Shown piece after piece: positions 10,096-20,346 of a stretch of 64,000 bases of DNA. Source of the DNA: Gammaproteobacteria bacterium. GTDB taxonomy: Bacteria; Pseudomonadota; Gammaproteobacteria; Xanthomonadales; SZUA-36. Both the position numbers and the translations under genes were made by a program. Under the pieces are notes generated by a model. That model searched no databases and had not been told where the DNA came from. It saw nothing but the letters and a program-made list of their open reading frames with translations. Within the stretch, counting starts at the first letter, position 1. Each line of letters opens with the position of its first letter. The DNA lies in contig JAJRRA010000070.1 of the NCBI GenBank assembly GCA_024279945.1, forward strand, positions 41,961 through 105,960, given 5' to 3'.

Positions 10096-11012
10096 CAGAG
10101 CCGGTCCTTGGGATCAAGCGCATCGCGCATCCCATCGCCGATGTAATTGAAACAATACAGTGTGACGGTGAGGAAGGCTGCCGGGAAAATCAGGGTCCAT
10201 GGCGCCGATTCCATGTCCTGCGCACCATCATTTACCAGCGCACCCCAGGAACTCATGGGCTCCTGAACGCCCAGGCCCAGAAAGCTCAGAAAGGATTCAA
10301 CCAGGATAACCTGGGGGATGGTCAGGGTGACATAGACCATGACCACGCCCAGCAGGTTGGGAATGATGTGGCGACGAATAATCGCATTGTGATCGACACC
10401 GCAAGCCCGTGCAGCTTCCACAAACTCGGTGTTCTTCAGACCCAGGGTTTGCCCGCGTACGATGCGCGCCATGTCCAGCCAGTTTACCGCGCCAATCGCA
10501 ACGAATATCAACACAATGTGACGCCCAAACACCACCATCAGGAGAATCACGAAAAACATGAAGGGCAAAGCGTAAATAATGTCCACCATGCGCATCATGA
10601 TGCGATCGGTAAAGCCGCCGTAGTAACCGGCGATGGCACCATAAGTGACGCCAATAGCCAGGCTGACCAGGGTTGCCACCAGGCCGACCAGCAGCGAGAT
10701 ACGCCCACCTTCCAGCGTCCGGACCAGAATATCGCGACCGACTGAATCCGTTCCAAACCAGTGCCCGGTCTCCAGGCTGGGTGGCGAGGATGTGTTATCC
10801 CAATCGGTAAAGTCGCCCTCCCAGGGTGACAACAGCGGCCCCACGAGAACCAACAGGATCATGACCGCCATAATCACTCCGCTGATGACGGCTGCCCGGT
10901 TCTTCAGCAGGCGATGCCAGGCGTCCACCCACAGCGAGCGGCCGCGGACATCTTCCTCGGCCATCGCTGCCGCAAACGGGTCTTCAGCCGGTATGTCCGC
11001 GCTGCTGTTCAT
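10095..11012 (-). CDS. oppC: Oligopeptide ABC transporter permease OppC
   Basis: Inner-membrane permease, 305 residues. It has a cytoplasmic N-terminal region of about 35 residues, then six membrane helices. The EAA coupling loop is EAARACGVDHNAIIRRHIIPN, which docks on OppD/OppF. The segment NYIGDGMRDALDPKDR at the C terminus is typical of the DppC/OppC family. The start overlaps the oppB stop by four bases. Confidence 0.94.
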   Translation of the reverse strand: MNSSADIPAEDPFAAAMAEEDVRGRSLWVDAWHRLLKNRAAVISGVIMAVMILLVLVGPLLSPWEGDFTDWDNTSSPPSLETGHWFGTDSVGRDILVRTLEGGRISLLVGLVATLVSLAIGVTYGAIAGYYGGFTDRIMMRMVDIIYALPFMFFVILLMVVFGRHIVLIFVAIGAVNWLDMARIVRGQTLGLKNTEFVEAARACGVDHNAIIRRHIIPNLLGVVMVYVTLTIPQVILVESFLSFLGLGVQEPMSSWGALVNDGAQDMESAPWTLIFPAAFLTVTLYCFNYIGDGMRDALDPKDRL

Positions 11013-11953
11013 TGCACCTCGTTATAGCGAATTCTGGGATTCATCCACGCATACAGGAGGTCAACGATGAAATTGAGCAGGATGATAATAACGCCATAGA
11101 AAATCACCACGCCCATAACCAGCGTGTAATCACGATTCAGCGCACCTTGCACAAAGTAACTGCCCAGGCCGGGGATGCTGTAGATGCGCTCAATAACAAC
11201 AGAACCCGTAATCAGGCCTGCCGTGGCAGGACCCATGAATGAAATCACTGGCAGCAGTGCCGGTTTAAGCGCGTGCCTGAGAATAACCAGTAGTTCCGGC
11301 AAGCCCTTGGCCCGGGCGGTGCGAATATAGTTGCTGTGCAACACTTCGATCATGCTGCCACGGGTCAGTCGCGCGATATAAGCAGTGGTTGGAAGAGCCA
11401 GTGTAAGTACCGGCAGAACCATGCGCTGCACTGACCAGTCCCAGCCACCGGCCGGCAACCATCCGGCATAGACAGCCACCAGTAGTATCAGCAGGGGTGC
11501 CACCACAAAATTCGGGATGGAGATGCCCAGCATGGCGACACCCATGAGGGAATAGTCCGTACCGGTATTTTGCTTCATGGCAGCCACAATGCCGATCAGG
11601 GTGCCCAGCAAAAATGCCAGCAGCACCGCCAGACCACCTATCGTCATTGAGACCGGAAAACCACGGGCGATCAATTCATTGACGGTCCAGTCCTTGTACT
11701 GGAATGATGGTCCAAAATCCAGCGTGATGATCTGCCCAAGGTAGCGAAAATACTGCATCAGCAGCGGCTCATCCAGATGGTATTTGACATCCAGGTTGGC
11801 TTTGATTTCCGGCGGCAGGATTTTCTCACTATCGAATGGCCCGCCCGGCGCCAGCCGAATCAGGAAAAATGCGATTGTAATCAACACCAACAGAGTCGGA
11901 ATCAAGCCCAGCAAGCGGCTGGCCGAGTGTTGCAATATTCCCTCCTGCCTCAC
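11009..11953 (-). CDS. oppB: Oligopeptide ABC transporter permease OppB
   Basis: Partner permease, 314 residues, with an N-terminal helix (LLGLIPTLLVLITIAFFLIRLAPGGPF region, the OppB/DppB hallmark) and a large periplasmic loop before the core helices. The coupling loop is RTARAKGLPELLVILRHALKPAL. It overlaps the substrate-binding protein gene upstream and oppC downstream by four bases each, so all six opp genes are packed as one transcript. Confidence 0.94.
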   Translation of the reverse strand: MRQEGILQHSASRLLGLIPTLLVLITIAFFLIRLAPGGPFDSEKILPPEIKANLDVKYHLDEPLLMQYFRYLGQIITLDFGPSFQYKDWTVNELIARGFPVSMTIGGLAVLLAFLLGTLIGIVAAMKQNTGTDYSLMGVAMLGISIPNFVVAPLLILLVAVYAGWLPAGGWDWSVQRMVLPVLTLALPTTAYIARLTRGSMIEVLHSNYIRTARAKGLPELLVILRHALKPALLPVISFMGPATAGLITGSVVIERIYSIPGLGSYFVQGALNRDYTLVMGVVIFYGVIIILLNFIVDLLYAWMNPRIRYNEVQ

Positions 11954-13701
11954 TGATCTTCCTCTCGAACGATGGTTTCGCTCACTTCAGTTTTTCTCGT
12001 TGCCCTGGATTTTAGCTTGTACATGTAGCGTGTGAGGTGATGATCCATAACGTTGTTTTGCCAGCCTTTGAGGTGCTGGTCAACCAGGCGCTTGGTAACG
12101 TAGGAATAAATCGGGATGATGGCGAAGTCTGTCAGCAGAATTCTTTCGGCCTCGAACATCAGGCGAGACCGGCGGGCCCTTATCCGTTCGGTGCCCACTT
12201 CAAGCAGCATGGCGTCAAAAACCTCGTTGCTGTATCCATAGTCGTTACGCCTGTCTCCGGTCCTGAACAACTCGAGAAAACTGTATGGGTCATTGTAGTC
12301 GCTGATCCATCCGGCCCGGAAAACCTGGGTGATGATTTTTTGTTGCCGGTTCTGCAGAAAAACTCTTAATTCTTCATTCACCAGGGTGGTGTGAACTCCG
12401 AGAACCTGTTTCCACATGGATGCCACAGCCAGCGCAATTTTCTTGTGATTTTCACTGGTGTTGTAGCGGATTTCAATTCGCAGGGGATTTTCATCCGAAT
12501 AGCCAGCCATTTCATACAGCCGGCGCGCCTCTTCGTTTCTCTGCTCCTGGGTCCAGTCCGCATACTCGGGCACGAAGGGAATGTAGTCCTCGATCCCGGG
12601 CGGCACCAGGGCGAACGAGGGCTGCTCCCCAAAACGAGTGACTTTGTCGGTGATGATCTGGCGGTCGATAGCGAAGATCAGAGCCTGCCTCAACTCTGGA
12701 TTCTGGACAAATGGCTCGACCGTGAGGTTGAAACCAAAAAAATACGATCCCGTCCAGGGGCTAATGACCAGTTCATCCGGATAATTGCGCTTCAACCAGG
12801 CAAATTGGTTATTGGGCACTTCATTGGTCCAGTCCAGCGCTCCCGAACGAAACTGGGTGACTTCAACGGACACATCCTCAATCGGCAGAAAAACCACGCG
12901 ATTGACGATTGTGTCTTCCGCTTCCCGGTAAAGTGGATTTTTTTCCAGTTTGATGGAAACCCTGTGTTTCCAGTCCTTCAGCACGTAGGCGCCATTGGAA
13001 ACCAGCTTGCCCGGGCGGGAAAATTCACCACCAAATTCTTCCAGGTTCCGGCGATTGACCGGATAGGCCACGGGGTGAGTCAATAAGCCCAGGAAATACG
13101 GCGTTGGTCCGGTCAGCGTAATCTGCAGCGTGTATTCATCCAGCAAGGTGATACCCAGTTCTTCAACCGGAAGTTCATCGGCCAATACCTCCCGGGCATT
13201 CTGGATGGGCAGCAGCATGGTGGCTGAAGGCGATGCCGTTGCAGGGCTGGCCGCGCGGCGCAGGCTGAAGACGAAATCATCCGCGGTTACCGGATCACCA
13301 TTGGACCACAGCATGGCCCGGCGCAGGTAAAAAGTGTAAGTTCTCGCATCCCGGGAAATATTCCAGCGAATCGCTGCCCCCGGGATAATGTCGCCATTCG
13401 CCGCTTCGGTCGTCAGGCCTTCGAACAGATCACGCAGGATGTTCGCCGAGGGCACTCCTTCCGCCTGGTGGGGATCCAGAGTCTGTGGCTCTTCCCCGTT
13501 GCCCCTGATAACGGTTTGGTCTTCTGCCAGTACCGCAGGATCGGGACGGCCATTCTCGAGCAACACCAGCTCAACGGGCTGATCCCTGTTCTCAGGCGGC
13601 CGCACAAATTCTCCATCCTTATCCCGGCACGCAGCAAGTGACACGAAGCTGAGAGCCATTAAGCAATGAGTCAATATTCTGATTGAAAGCGAGACGGTCA
13701 A
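11950..13701 (-). CDS. oppA: Peptide-binding lipoprotein OppA (second copy)
   Basis: Family 5 extracellular solute-binding protein, 583 residues. The signal peptide ends in the lipobox LAAC, so the mature protein is membrane-anchored at Cys; a short charged linker (RDKDGEFVRPPENRD) follows. The core has EPQTLDPHQAEG, the usual entry motif of peptide-binding proteins, and the ending LTRYMY. It is a diverged paralogue of the gene just upstream: both share NEE-x4-F, GWI-DY-DP-SFL-LF and the final motif. Four-base overlaps join it to both neighbours. Confidence 0.92.
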   Translation of the reverse strand: MTVSLSIRILTHCLMALSFVSLAACRDKDGEFVRPPENRDQPVELVLLENGRPDPAVLAEDQTVIRGNGEEPQTLDPHQAEGVPSANILRDLFEGLTTEAANGDIIPGAAIRWNISRDARTYTFYLRRAMLWSNGDPVTADDFVFSLRRAASPATASPSATMLLPIQNAREVLADELPVEELGITLLDEYTLQITLTGPTPYFLGLLTHPVAYPVNRRNLEEFGGEFSRPGKLVSNGAYVLKDWKHRVSIKLEKNPLYREAEDTIVNRVVFLPIEDVSVEVTQFRSGALDWTNEVPNNQFAWLKRNYPDELVISPWTGSYFFGFNLTVEPFVQNPELRQALIFAIDRQIITDKVTRFGEQPSFALVPPGIEDYIPFVPEYADWTQEQRNEEARRLYEMAGYSDENPLRIEIRYNTSENHKKIALAVASMWKQVLGVHTTLVNEELRVFLQNRQQKIITQVFRAGWISDYNDPYSFLELFRTGDRRNDYGYSNEVFDAMLLEVGTERIRARRSRLMFEAERILLTDFAIIPIYSYVTKRLVDQHLKGWQNNVMDHHLTRYMYKLKSRATRKTEVSETIVREEDQ

Positions 13702-15290
13702 GGGCTCTCCGCAGTTGATCCCAAGTAGCGTGAAAGGTGAATATCACGAACATTATCCGCGAAACCGGTAATGCGTGTACTAACCAGGTGACGCGAGACA
13801 TAATAGTAAAGCGGGATGACCGGCATGTCCTGCATTAAAACAGACTCTGCTTTGTGCAAACGTTCCATTCGCACTACACCACTGTCCCGATCAGCGGATG
13901 CCAGGATCTGATCAAACTCTGAATCAGCATAAAAAGTGGTATTCAAAGCGCTGCCACTGGTAAATAAATCCAGAAAACTGGACGGATCACCATAATCTGC
14001 AATCCATCCGCCACGGAAAATTTCGGTTACTACTCCCATTTTGCGATTGTTTACAAAGACTTTCCACTCTTCGTTCACTAACTCAGTCGCAACACCCAAC
14101 ACCTGCTTCCACATGGCTGAAACTGCGACCGCCATGCGGCGATGAAGCTGGGACGTGTTGTAACGTAACTCAATAACGAGGGGCTTATGCTTGCCAAAGC
14201 CTGCCTGGAAACCCACCTCCCTGAATAAACGAACGGCTTCGGCTTCCCTCCGTTCCTGGCTCCAGCCACGCTCCACCATTTGCGCGGGCCGGTAGCCACT
14301 GATTCCCGGGGGCACGATACTCCAGGCGGGCATCTCTCCGGCTCCCAGCACAACCCGCACCAGAATCTCACGGTCAATTGCCAGCGCAAGTGCTCTCCGC
14401 AAGCTAGCTGAATGCCCCAGAATCGGACGCCTGAAATTTATCCCCAGCCAGAAGCTACCCAGGTAGGGATAGGTTCGCAGTTGTGCAGCCAGGTTCTTTT
14501 CCAGCCAGTCATAGCGGCCTGATGGGATGGTCTCGGTGATATCCAGTTCATGGGCGCGGAAACGCAGAAGTTCAGCGGCAGGTTCTTCGATGGGAAAGTA
14601 CTTAACGCTGTCGATCAGGATCGAATTGGCCGCATAGTACTCAGGGTTTTTTTTCAGGCTGATCAATGCCCGGGGCACCCACTTTTCCAGCATAAAAGGA
14701 CCATTTACCGGCGCATGTCTCGGGTCATCCATTGAAGAGGGGTGCAGTGGATAGCTTACCGGGTGAGCCAGAAGTTCGAGAAACCAGGGCGCCGGTTTTG
14801 TCAGCGTGATTTCCACAACGCCTGGTTCAGGCGCCTCGATACCCAACGCATCGGCAGACATTTTTCCGGACATAACAGCCGTTGCGTTCACAACAGGCTG
14901 CAATAGCCCAACGGTGGAAGATGCCGTTTGCGGTGAAAATGCCCGATGCCAGGCACGAATAAAATCTGCTGCCGTCACCGGATCTCCATTCGACCACCTT
15001 GCATCAGGCCTCAGGGTGAAGCGATATCGTTTTCCGCCGTCGAGCACCTGCCACGATTCTGCCTGGCCGGGCACCAGTTCACCCTTTGCATCAAAACTGA
15101 GTAGACCCTCGCGCAGATCCCTTAGAAGATTGATCGCAGATAATCCCTGCGCCTGATGGATATCCAGTGAATCAGGCTCCGGACCAAGGCCCCGGTTTAC
15201 CGACATCGGCCAGACGGTCTGCGCCAGCATCAACATTGTGACTGCGACTATCACAAGCCTGACGGTATTCATTCTGGGTGGGGGTTCCAT
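13698..15290 (-). CDS. oppA: Periplasmic peptide-binding protein OppA (first copy)
   Basis: Family 5 solute-binding protein, up to 530 residues; a downstream ATG at 15272 (MNTVRLVIVAVTMLML) fits a signal peptide better than the ATG at 15290. No lipobox cysteine follows the hydrophobic stretch, so this copy should be soluble in the periplasm, unlike its lipoprotein paralogue. Core motifs are GPEPDSLDIHQAQG near the N terminus and DIHLSRYLG at the end. It is the first gene of the opp operon and is divergent from gshA, with only about 40 bp between them. Confidence 0.92.
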   Translation of the reverse strand: MEPPPRMNTVRLVIVAVTMLMLAQTVWPMSVNRGLGPEPDSLDIHQAQGLSAINLLRDLREGLLSFDAKGELVPGQAESWQVLDGGKRYRFTLRPDARWSNGDPVTAADFIRAWHRAFSPQTASSTVGLLQPVVNATAVMSGKMSADALGIEAPEPGVVEITLTKPAPWFLELLAHPVSYPLHPSSMDDPRHAPVNGPFMLEKWVPRALISLKKNPEYYAANSILIDSVKYFPIEEPAAELLRFRAHELDITETIPSGRYDWLEKNLAAQLRTYPYLGSFWLGINFRRPILGHSASLRRALALAIDREILVRVVLGAGEMPAWSIVPPGISGYRPAQMVERGWSQERREAEAVRLFREVGFQAGFGKHKPLVIELRYNTSQLHRRMAVAVSAMWKQVLGVATELVNEEWKVFVNNRKMGVVTEIFRGGWIADYGDPSSFLDLFTSGSALNTTFYADSEFDQILASADRDSGVVRMERLHKAESVLMQDMPVIPLYYYVSRHLVSTRITGFADNVRDIHLSRYLGSTAESP

Positions 15291-15332
15291 AGTTTCTGTT
15301 CCAGCGTGTATGCTAGTGCAAAATGAGAATCA

Positions 15333-16709
15333 GTGGAGAATAAATTGGCATCATCTGACAAATTGGTGACTGTCGAATCGGCAGAGGATCTTGCCGCATA
15401 CCTGGCAAGTGGCTGCAAACCCCAGGACCAGTGGAAGCTGGGTACCGAGCATGAGAAATTCGGTTACACTCTGGATGACCTGAGGCCACTGCCCTATTCA
15501 GGCAAACGTAGTATACACGCCATTCTCACTGGTCTGGCCGAGCAGTTCGGCTGGCAACCCGTGCAGGAAAATGGCCTGCTAATCGCTCTCCTTAACTAGG
15601 CTGGCGCATCCATCACGCTGGAACCCGGAGGGCAACTCGAACTCTCCGGCGCCATACTCGACAACATTCATGAAACCTGTACGGAGGTGAATACCCATCT
15701 GCGGCAGGTCCGGGCTATTTCCGAGCCTCTTGGGGTCGCGTTTGTCGGTATGGGTTTCCATCCCAAGTGGCGGCGGGAAGACATGGAATGGATGCCAAAA
15801 GCACGCTACCGCATTATGCGGGACTATATGTCCAAAGTCGGCACCCTCGGACAGGACATGATGAGCCGCACCTGTACCGTTCAGGTCAATATGGATTTCA
15901 GTTCGGAGGCCGATATGGTGCAAAAATTCCGGACATCTCTCGCCTTGCAGCCCATCGCCACCGCCCTGTTTGCGAACTCGCCGTTTACCAACGGCCGCCC
16001 CAATGGTTTTTTAAGTTATCGATCTCATGTCTGGGAAGACACTGACCCCGACCGCACCGGTATGCTGCCGTTCGTCTTCGATGGTGACATGGGTTTCGAA
16101 AAGTACACCGATTACATGTTGGATGTGCCCATGTATTTCGTTTACCGGGAAGGTGAATATCTCGATACATCTGGCCAGTCCTTCAGGGACTTCCTGAACG
16201 GCAGATTGCCTGCATTGCCGGGAGAATTGCCTACGCTCGTTGACTGGGAAAACCACCTGACCACCGCTTTTCCCGAAGTCCGTCTGAAACGCTACCTGGA
16301 AATGCGCGGCGCTGATGGCGGACCATGGGCGCGTCTTTGCGCCCTGCCCGCGCTGTGGGCTGGCCTGCTTTATCATCAGCCGTCTCTGGACGCAGCCTGG
16401 GATATCGCACGGGACTGGAGTATGGAAGAACGGCTGAAGCTGCGGGCAGATGCTCCCCGGCTCGGCCTTCGGGCAGAAATTCGCAAACGCTCAATTCAGT
16501 CAATCGCGCTGGAACTTATCGAGCTGGCTTCCGCTGGCCTGAGCGCGCGCAAACGGCTGAATTCTGCCGGCGAAAACGAAACCGGTTTCCTGTCTCCCCT
16601 ACTGAAGGTAGCTGAAGGCGGTATCACGCCGGCGGAGAGAAAGTTGGCTTTGTACCACGGCGACTGGCAGGGATCAGTTGATCCGCTGTTCACTGAGTGT
16701 GCCTATTGA
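15333..16709 (+). pseudogene. gshA: Plant-type glutamate-cysteine ligase, interrupted by in-frame TAG
   Basis: Full-length GCS2-type glutamate-cysteine ligase (first step of glutathione synthesis), 458 codons, from GTG 15333 to TGA 16707. Conserved blocks run through it: [67 protein letters not shown], and [20 protein letters not shown] single TAG at 15597-15599 cuts the frame after ENGLLIALLN and before [11 protein letters not shown]. The same frame continues without other stops. Read through, it is about one residue longer than homologues at that point, so a 3-base insertion (AAG to AACTAG) is a plausible origin. It may be a young pseudogene, a sequencing error or a suppressed stop. Confidence 0.9.
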
Positions 16710-16747
16710 ATCAAGCCTGCTGGCAGGCCCGGGCCCGAGAATCAGTA

Positions 16748-17173
16748 TCAGTCGCAATCCCCAACCCGCTTGCCGTCCCATTTCATGGTCATCACCATGG
16801 ACTGGCCCTGCATGTCCACCGTGATCGTTCCACCGCCGGTCATGGTGTCACCGTAAGAACTAGCTTCCCACTCACCGCGCGAAGCGCCTCCCTTGGAATC
16901 GCAGGCCATTGACCATTTCATGGTGTTGCCATCCACTGTTCTGCTGGTAAAAGTACAGTTCGAGTCCATAGCCTCCTGGTTCATAGTCTCCGGAGAAAGT
17001 TCATCTTTATCAATGCACTGGGTGTTTGTACTAACCCTGGGACTGGGCAGCATGGGCATGGTCATGGTCGAGGTCATTTCCCACAAACCCGGCTCAATCG
17101 GGATACCTCCCGCAAAGATCGGGATTGAAACCAGGCTAAACAACAGGGCAATGCCTATGGATTTTCCTTTCAT
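16748..17173 (-). CDS. DUF3617 family secreted protein
   Basis: Small exported protein, 141 residues from ATG 17173, with a signal peptide (KGKSIGIALLFSLVSIPIFAGG) and the DUF3617 pattern: EPGLWEMTSTM near the start, a Thr/Gln/Cys motif NTQCIDKDELSP in the middle, and two further cysteines (NCTF, MACDSKG) likely forming a disulfide. Its function is unknown; it would lie in the periplasm. The frame extends upstream to 17362, but that part is low-complexity and AAGGAATGCAAT in front of 17173 marks the real start. It converges on gshA. Confidence 0.8.
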   Translation of the reverse strand: MKGKSIGIALLFSLVSIPIFAGGIPIEPGLWEMTSTMTMPMLPSPRVSTNTQCIDKDELSPETMNQEAMDSNCTFTSRTVDGNTMKWSMACDSKGGASRGEWEASSYGDTMTGGGTITVDMQGQSMVMTMKWDGKRVGDCD

Positions 17174-17258
17174 ATTGCATTCCTTCTTTGGATAGGTGCG
17201 CACTCGCGCGGAACAATTTGTGACGAACAGATTTTCACACCAGTATACTCTTCCCGGT

Positions 17259-17819
17259 TTATTGGCCGGGCAGCGGTTCTTTGCGCCACTGCCCGGGCTG
17301 CAGGCCATGCAGATCCCAGGCGCCGACCGACAGGCGCACCAGACGCAGGGTAGGAAGCCCAACCGCAGCCGTTATTCTCCTCACCTGACGGTTTCGACCT
17401 TCCGTCAAGGTGATCTCAAGCCAGGAAACCGGAATGTTTTTTCTCTGGCGGATGGGTGGATTCCTCGGCCACAACCAACCCGGCTTCTTCGCCAGCAGCT
17501 CAACAGAATATGCGCGGGCCGGGCCGTCTTTCAGTTTCACTCCCTGGCGTAAGCGGGCCAGTTGAGACGCTGAAGGCAGGCCTTCCACCTGCACCAAATA
17601 GCATTTGCGGGAAGCAAAAACCGGATTCGTGATGCGATCCTGCAACTTACCATCATCCGTCAGCAACAACAGTCCTTCGCTGTCCCGGTCCAGACGCCCT
17701 GCCGGATACACCGCAGGAATGCTGATAAAATCCGCGAGGGTTGCAGACGATGCTGCTCCGCTTTCACGATTGGAAAACTGGCACAGCACACCCCAGGGTT
17801 TGTTGAACGAGATAAGCAC
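17259..17819 (-). CDS. rluE: 23S rRNA pseudouridine synthase RluE
   Basis: RsuA/RluB/E/F family pseudouridine synthase, 186 residues, lacking the S4 domain, as in RluE, which makes pseudouridine 2457 of 23S rRNA in E. coli. The catalytic aspartate is in PAGRLDRDSEGLLLLTDDG (about residues 40-58). The family block EGRNRQVRRITAAVGLPTLRLVR lies near the C terminus. The start MLISFNKPWGVLCQFS matches the family. It is 33 bp from algC and reads the same way. Confidence 0.9.
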   Translation of the reverse strand: MLISFNKPWGVLCQFSNRESGAASSATLADFISIPAVYPAGRLDRDSEGLLLLTDDGKLQDRITNPVFASRKCYLVQVEGLPSASQLARLRQGVKLKDGPARAYSVELLAKKPGWLWPRNPPIRQRKNIPVSWLEITLTEGRNRQVRRITAAVGLPTLRLVRLSVGAWDLHGLQPGQWRKEPLPGQ

Positions 17820-17852
17820 GGATTGTTTCCACCCCAGCTTCGCGCAATATGC

Positions 17853-20297
17853 CTAAAAAGGAAGTTCAAGGTCCGGGCTAAGTTCCAGCATCTGCGACCT
17901 GAATACGGTCTTGATTCGCTCCAGCGCTTCCTCCGATTCGGCATCAAAACGCACCACGAGAATCGGCGTCGTATTGGATCCACGGACCAGCCCCCAGCCA
18001 TCGGGCCAGTCTGCCCTGATTCCGTCTATTGTGTTGATGCTGGCACCATCAAACTGTGCCAGTTTAATGAACGCTTCAACAAAAGCAAAATTTTCGCCCT
18101 CTTCCATCTGCACCTTTAGTTCCGGCGTACTGAAACTGGTCGGTAACGCATTAAGAATATCCTCCGGAGACTGCTCCGCAGCGGCCAGGATTTCCAGCAG
18201 CCGGGCCGCTGCATAAATTCCATCATCCACGCCATACCAGCGTTCACCGAAGAAGAAATGACCGCTCATTTCACCGGCGAAGGGGGAATCTATTTCCTTC
18301 ATCTTCGACTTGATCAATGAATGACCGGTCTTGTACATAACCGGATTTCCACCTGCCTCACGAATCACCTGGGCCAGATGACCGGTGCACTTGACGTCAT
18401 AAATGATGGTGGCCCCCGGTTTGCGATCCAGTACATCCCTGGCCAGTAACATCATCACCCGGTCGGCATAAATAATGTTTCCGGCTTGTGTCACCACACC
18501 CAGCCGGTCCGCATCACCATCAAGTGCAAAACCCAGATCAGCTTCAATCAGTCGAACGGACTGGATCAATTCTGTCAGATTTTTCGGCTCACTCGGATCT
18601 GGATGATGGTTCGGAAACGTACCATCCACCTCGTCAAACAGCGGCAACACTTCCGCCCCAATTGCCCGCAGAACATCCGCAGCACACACACTGCCAATTC
18701 CGTTACCGCAATCAATCACGACTTTCAGTGGTTTCTCAAGCTGAATGTCTTGTGCAATGCGTTCGATATACCGTGGAACCACATCTTCCTGTTGCACCTG
18801 CACCGTACCCGCACCAGGCTTTACCTCTTCCTCGATGATGCGCCGGTAAAAATCTGCAAGTTCCTCACCGTGCACCGGATCACCGCCCACCATGATCTTG
18901 AAACCATTGTAATCCGGTGGATTGTGGCTGCCGGTGATCATAACGCCTGAACCGGAGGCCAGTTCATGAGCCGCAAAATAAAGCACACCTGTCGGCACTG
19001 CACCAATATCGAGCACATCACAACCAGTGGAACTAATGCCTTCAATCATGGCTTCATGCAGATAAGGCCCGGATAAACGCCCATCACGGGCCACCACAAC
19101 CGGGCCGGCATCTCTTTCCAGCACGACAGTACCCACTACCTGCCCTACCCGCCTGGCAATTCCGGCATCCAGCGTCTTGCCAACCACTCCGCGGATATCG
19201 TAAGCACGAAATATATCCGCAGTCAGCTCTACTGGCTGATGTTCAGCTTCTTTCATCTTTCGCCGCTCGGCGATATTGTAGCGAAGTATCATGGGAGGGG
19301 GGTCCAATTCTTTATGGGTGGTTTCCGGCATATCACCGGACTGTTCGTCCCCGGTAAGCCGCTTATGAGTAATTTCCACTGCCGCAGAGGGTTCAGGGTC
19401 AGGCCTGATTATTGCCCGTTTAACGGCAGCCTTTTTTTCCACCGCTTCTGCCTTTGTAAGCTTGCGATTATGGAAAAACAGCAAGGTGGATCCGACCAGT
19501 AATAGGAAACCTGTGAGCAACATGTTCAACAGAACGCTGCGACTGCTCAGGATCGACGTATATTGCTGACTTGGAATTTCAATCCGAAACAGCGTGCCGG
19601 GCAGAGCTTGCCTTTCCGGCACTTCCCCGGCCAGGAAGCGATCGCCCAATTCAGCAAGGATATTGGATGCCTGCCGGCCGTTATACTGCGAAAGGCTGAT
19701 ATAACCCAATAAAGAATAATCCGGCTTGAAGTGAGACAACAGGTAATTCGGCTCCAGCATCACCAGCATATAACCGACCAGATCATCCCCCGACAGAATC
19801 CGAACGGCGTCCACCATTCGCGGAGGGGCGAGACTATTGTGAAGTTGTAAGCGGGGATTCGTGTTTTCCTGCAAATCCAGCAGCATGTCGAAAACCGCAA
19901 AGCCGTTTGGCCCCAGCTTAAGCGGATCAACAGCTTTCAGATTGGTGCCAAAAACCTGGACGTCACTGATTTCACTGATCAGGTTATGCAGGTAAGATTG
20001 GAGACCCTCAACCAGGGCAGGATTCGCTATGGCCCGGGCCGCCAGCGCCTGCACCTGTTCATCATTCATTACGTCCTTCAGCGCCTGAACAGGTTTCACC
20101 AACTGATCGATCACCACCTGTTGTTGCGCCGCTGCTTGTGAAATAGCCTGCTGCGACCGCATGTCGTGAAAGGCAAACCATAAGGTGAGCACGACAATGA
20201 CCAGGCCAAGAAAACCTATGACCAAAAGCAGCCGCGAATCCAGGTGCTTGTGTTTGGCTGACTGCAAAAAGTTTTGCTGTGCGTCCTTCAAACCCAT
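17853..20297 (-). CDS. algC: Phosphomannomutase/phosphoglucomutase AlgC with N-terminal membrane domain
   Basis: Two-part protein of 814 residues. The first ~350 are a membrane-anchored sensor-like region: one helix near residue 22-42 (LLLVIGFLGLVIVVLTLWF), a periplasmic domain, and a second helix near 255-275. The last ~460 are a phosphohexomutase with the active serine in ITGSHNPPDYNGFK, metal loop DGDADRLGV and sugar loop GEMSGHFFF. The long form is known from Pseudomonas AlgC. It converts mannose-6-P and glucose-6-P to the 1-phosphates for surface polysaccharides, possibly feeding the glycan genes at 23300-39906. It ends in TAG. Confidence 0.93.
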   Translation of the reverse strand: MGLKDAQQNFLQSAKHKHLDSRLLLVIGFLGLVIVVLTLWFAFHDMRSQQAISQAAAQQQVVIDQLVKPVQALKDVMNDEQVQALAARAIANPALVEGLQSYLHNLISEISDVQVFGTNLKAVDPLKLGPNGFAVFDMLLDLQENTNPRLQLHNSLAPPRMVDAVRILSGDDLVGYMLVMLEPNYLLSHFKPDYSLLGYISLSQYNGRQASNILAELGDRFLAGEVPERQALPGTLFRIEIPSQQYTSILSSRSVLLNMLLTGFLLLVGSTLLFFHNRKLTKAEAVEKKAAVKRAIIRPDPEPSAAVEITHKRLTGDEQSGDMPETTHKELDPPPMILRYNIAERRKMKEAEHQPVELTADIFRAYDIRGVVGKTLDAGIARRVGQVVGTVVLERDAGPVVVARDGRLSGPYLHEAMIEGISSTGCDVLDIGAVPTGVLYFAAHELASGSGVMITGSHNPPDYNGFKIMVGGDPVHGEELADFYRRIIEEEVKPGAGTVQVQQEDVVPRYIERIAQDIQLEKPLKVVIDCGNGIGSVCAADVLRAIGAEVLPLFDEVDGTFPNHHPDPSEPKNLTELIQSVRLIEADLGFALDGDADRLGVVTQAGNIIYADRVMMLLARDVLDRKPGATIIYDVKCTGHLAQVIREAGGNPVMYKTGHSLIKSKMKEIDSPFAGEMSGHFFFGERWYGVDDGIYAAARLLEILAAAEQSPEDILNALPTSFSTPELKVQMEEGENFAFVEAFIKLAQFDGASINTIDGIRADWPDGWGLVRGSNTTPILVVRFDAESEEALERIKTVFRSQMLELSPDLELPF

Positions 20298-20346
20298 GTT
20301 TCAGTCCATTCTTTGCAAGCCCTGGTATTTCCTGCCTGCGCCCACA

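Noticed and set aside
12391..13086. 231-codon plus-strand frame inside oppA
   Set aside because: It is the antisense of a strongly conserved solute-binding protein gene and shows no protein family features.
16716..16739. GCCTGCTGGCAGGC hairpin after gshA as a terminator
   Set aside because: The stem is good but there is no T run on either strand.
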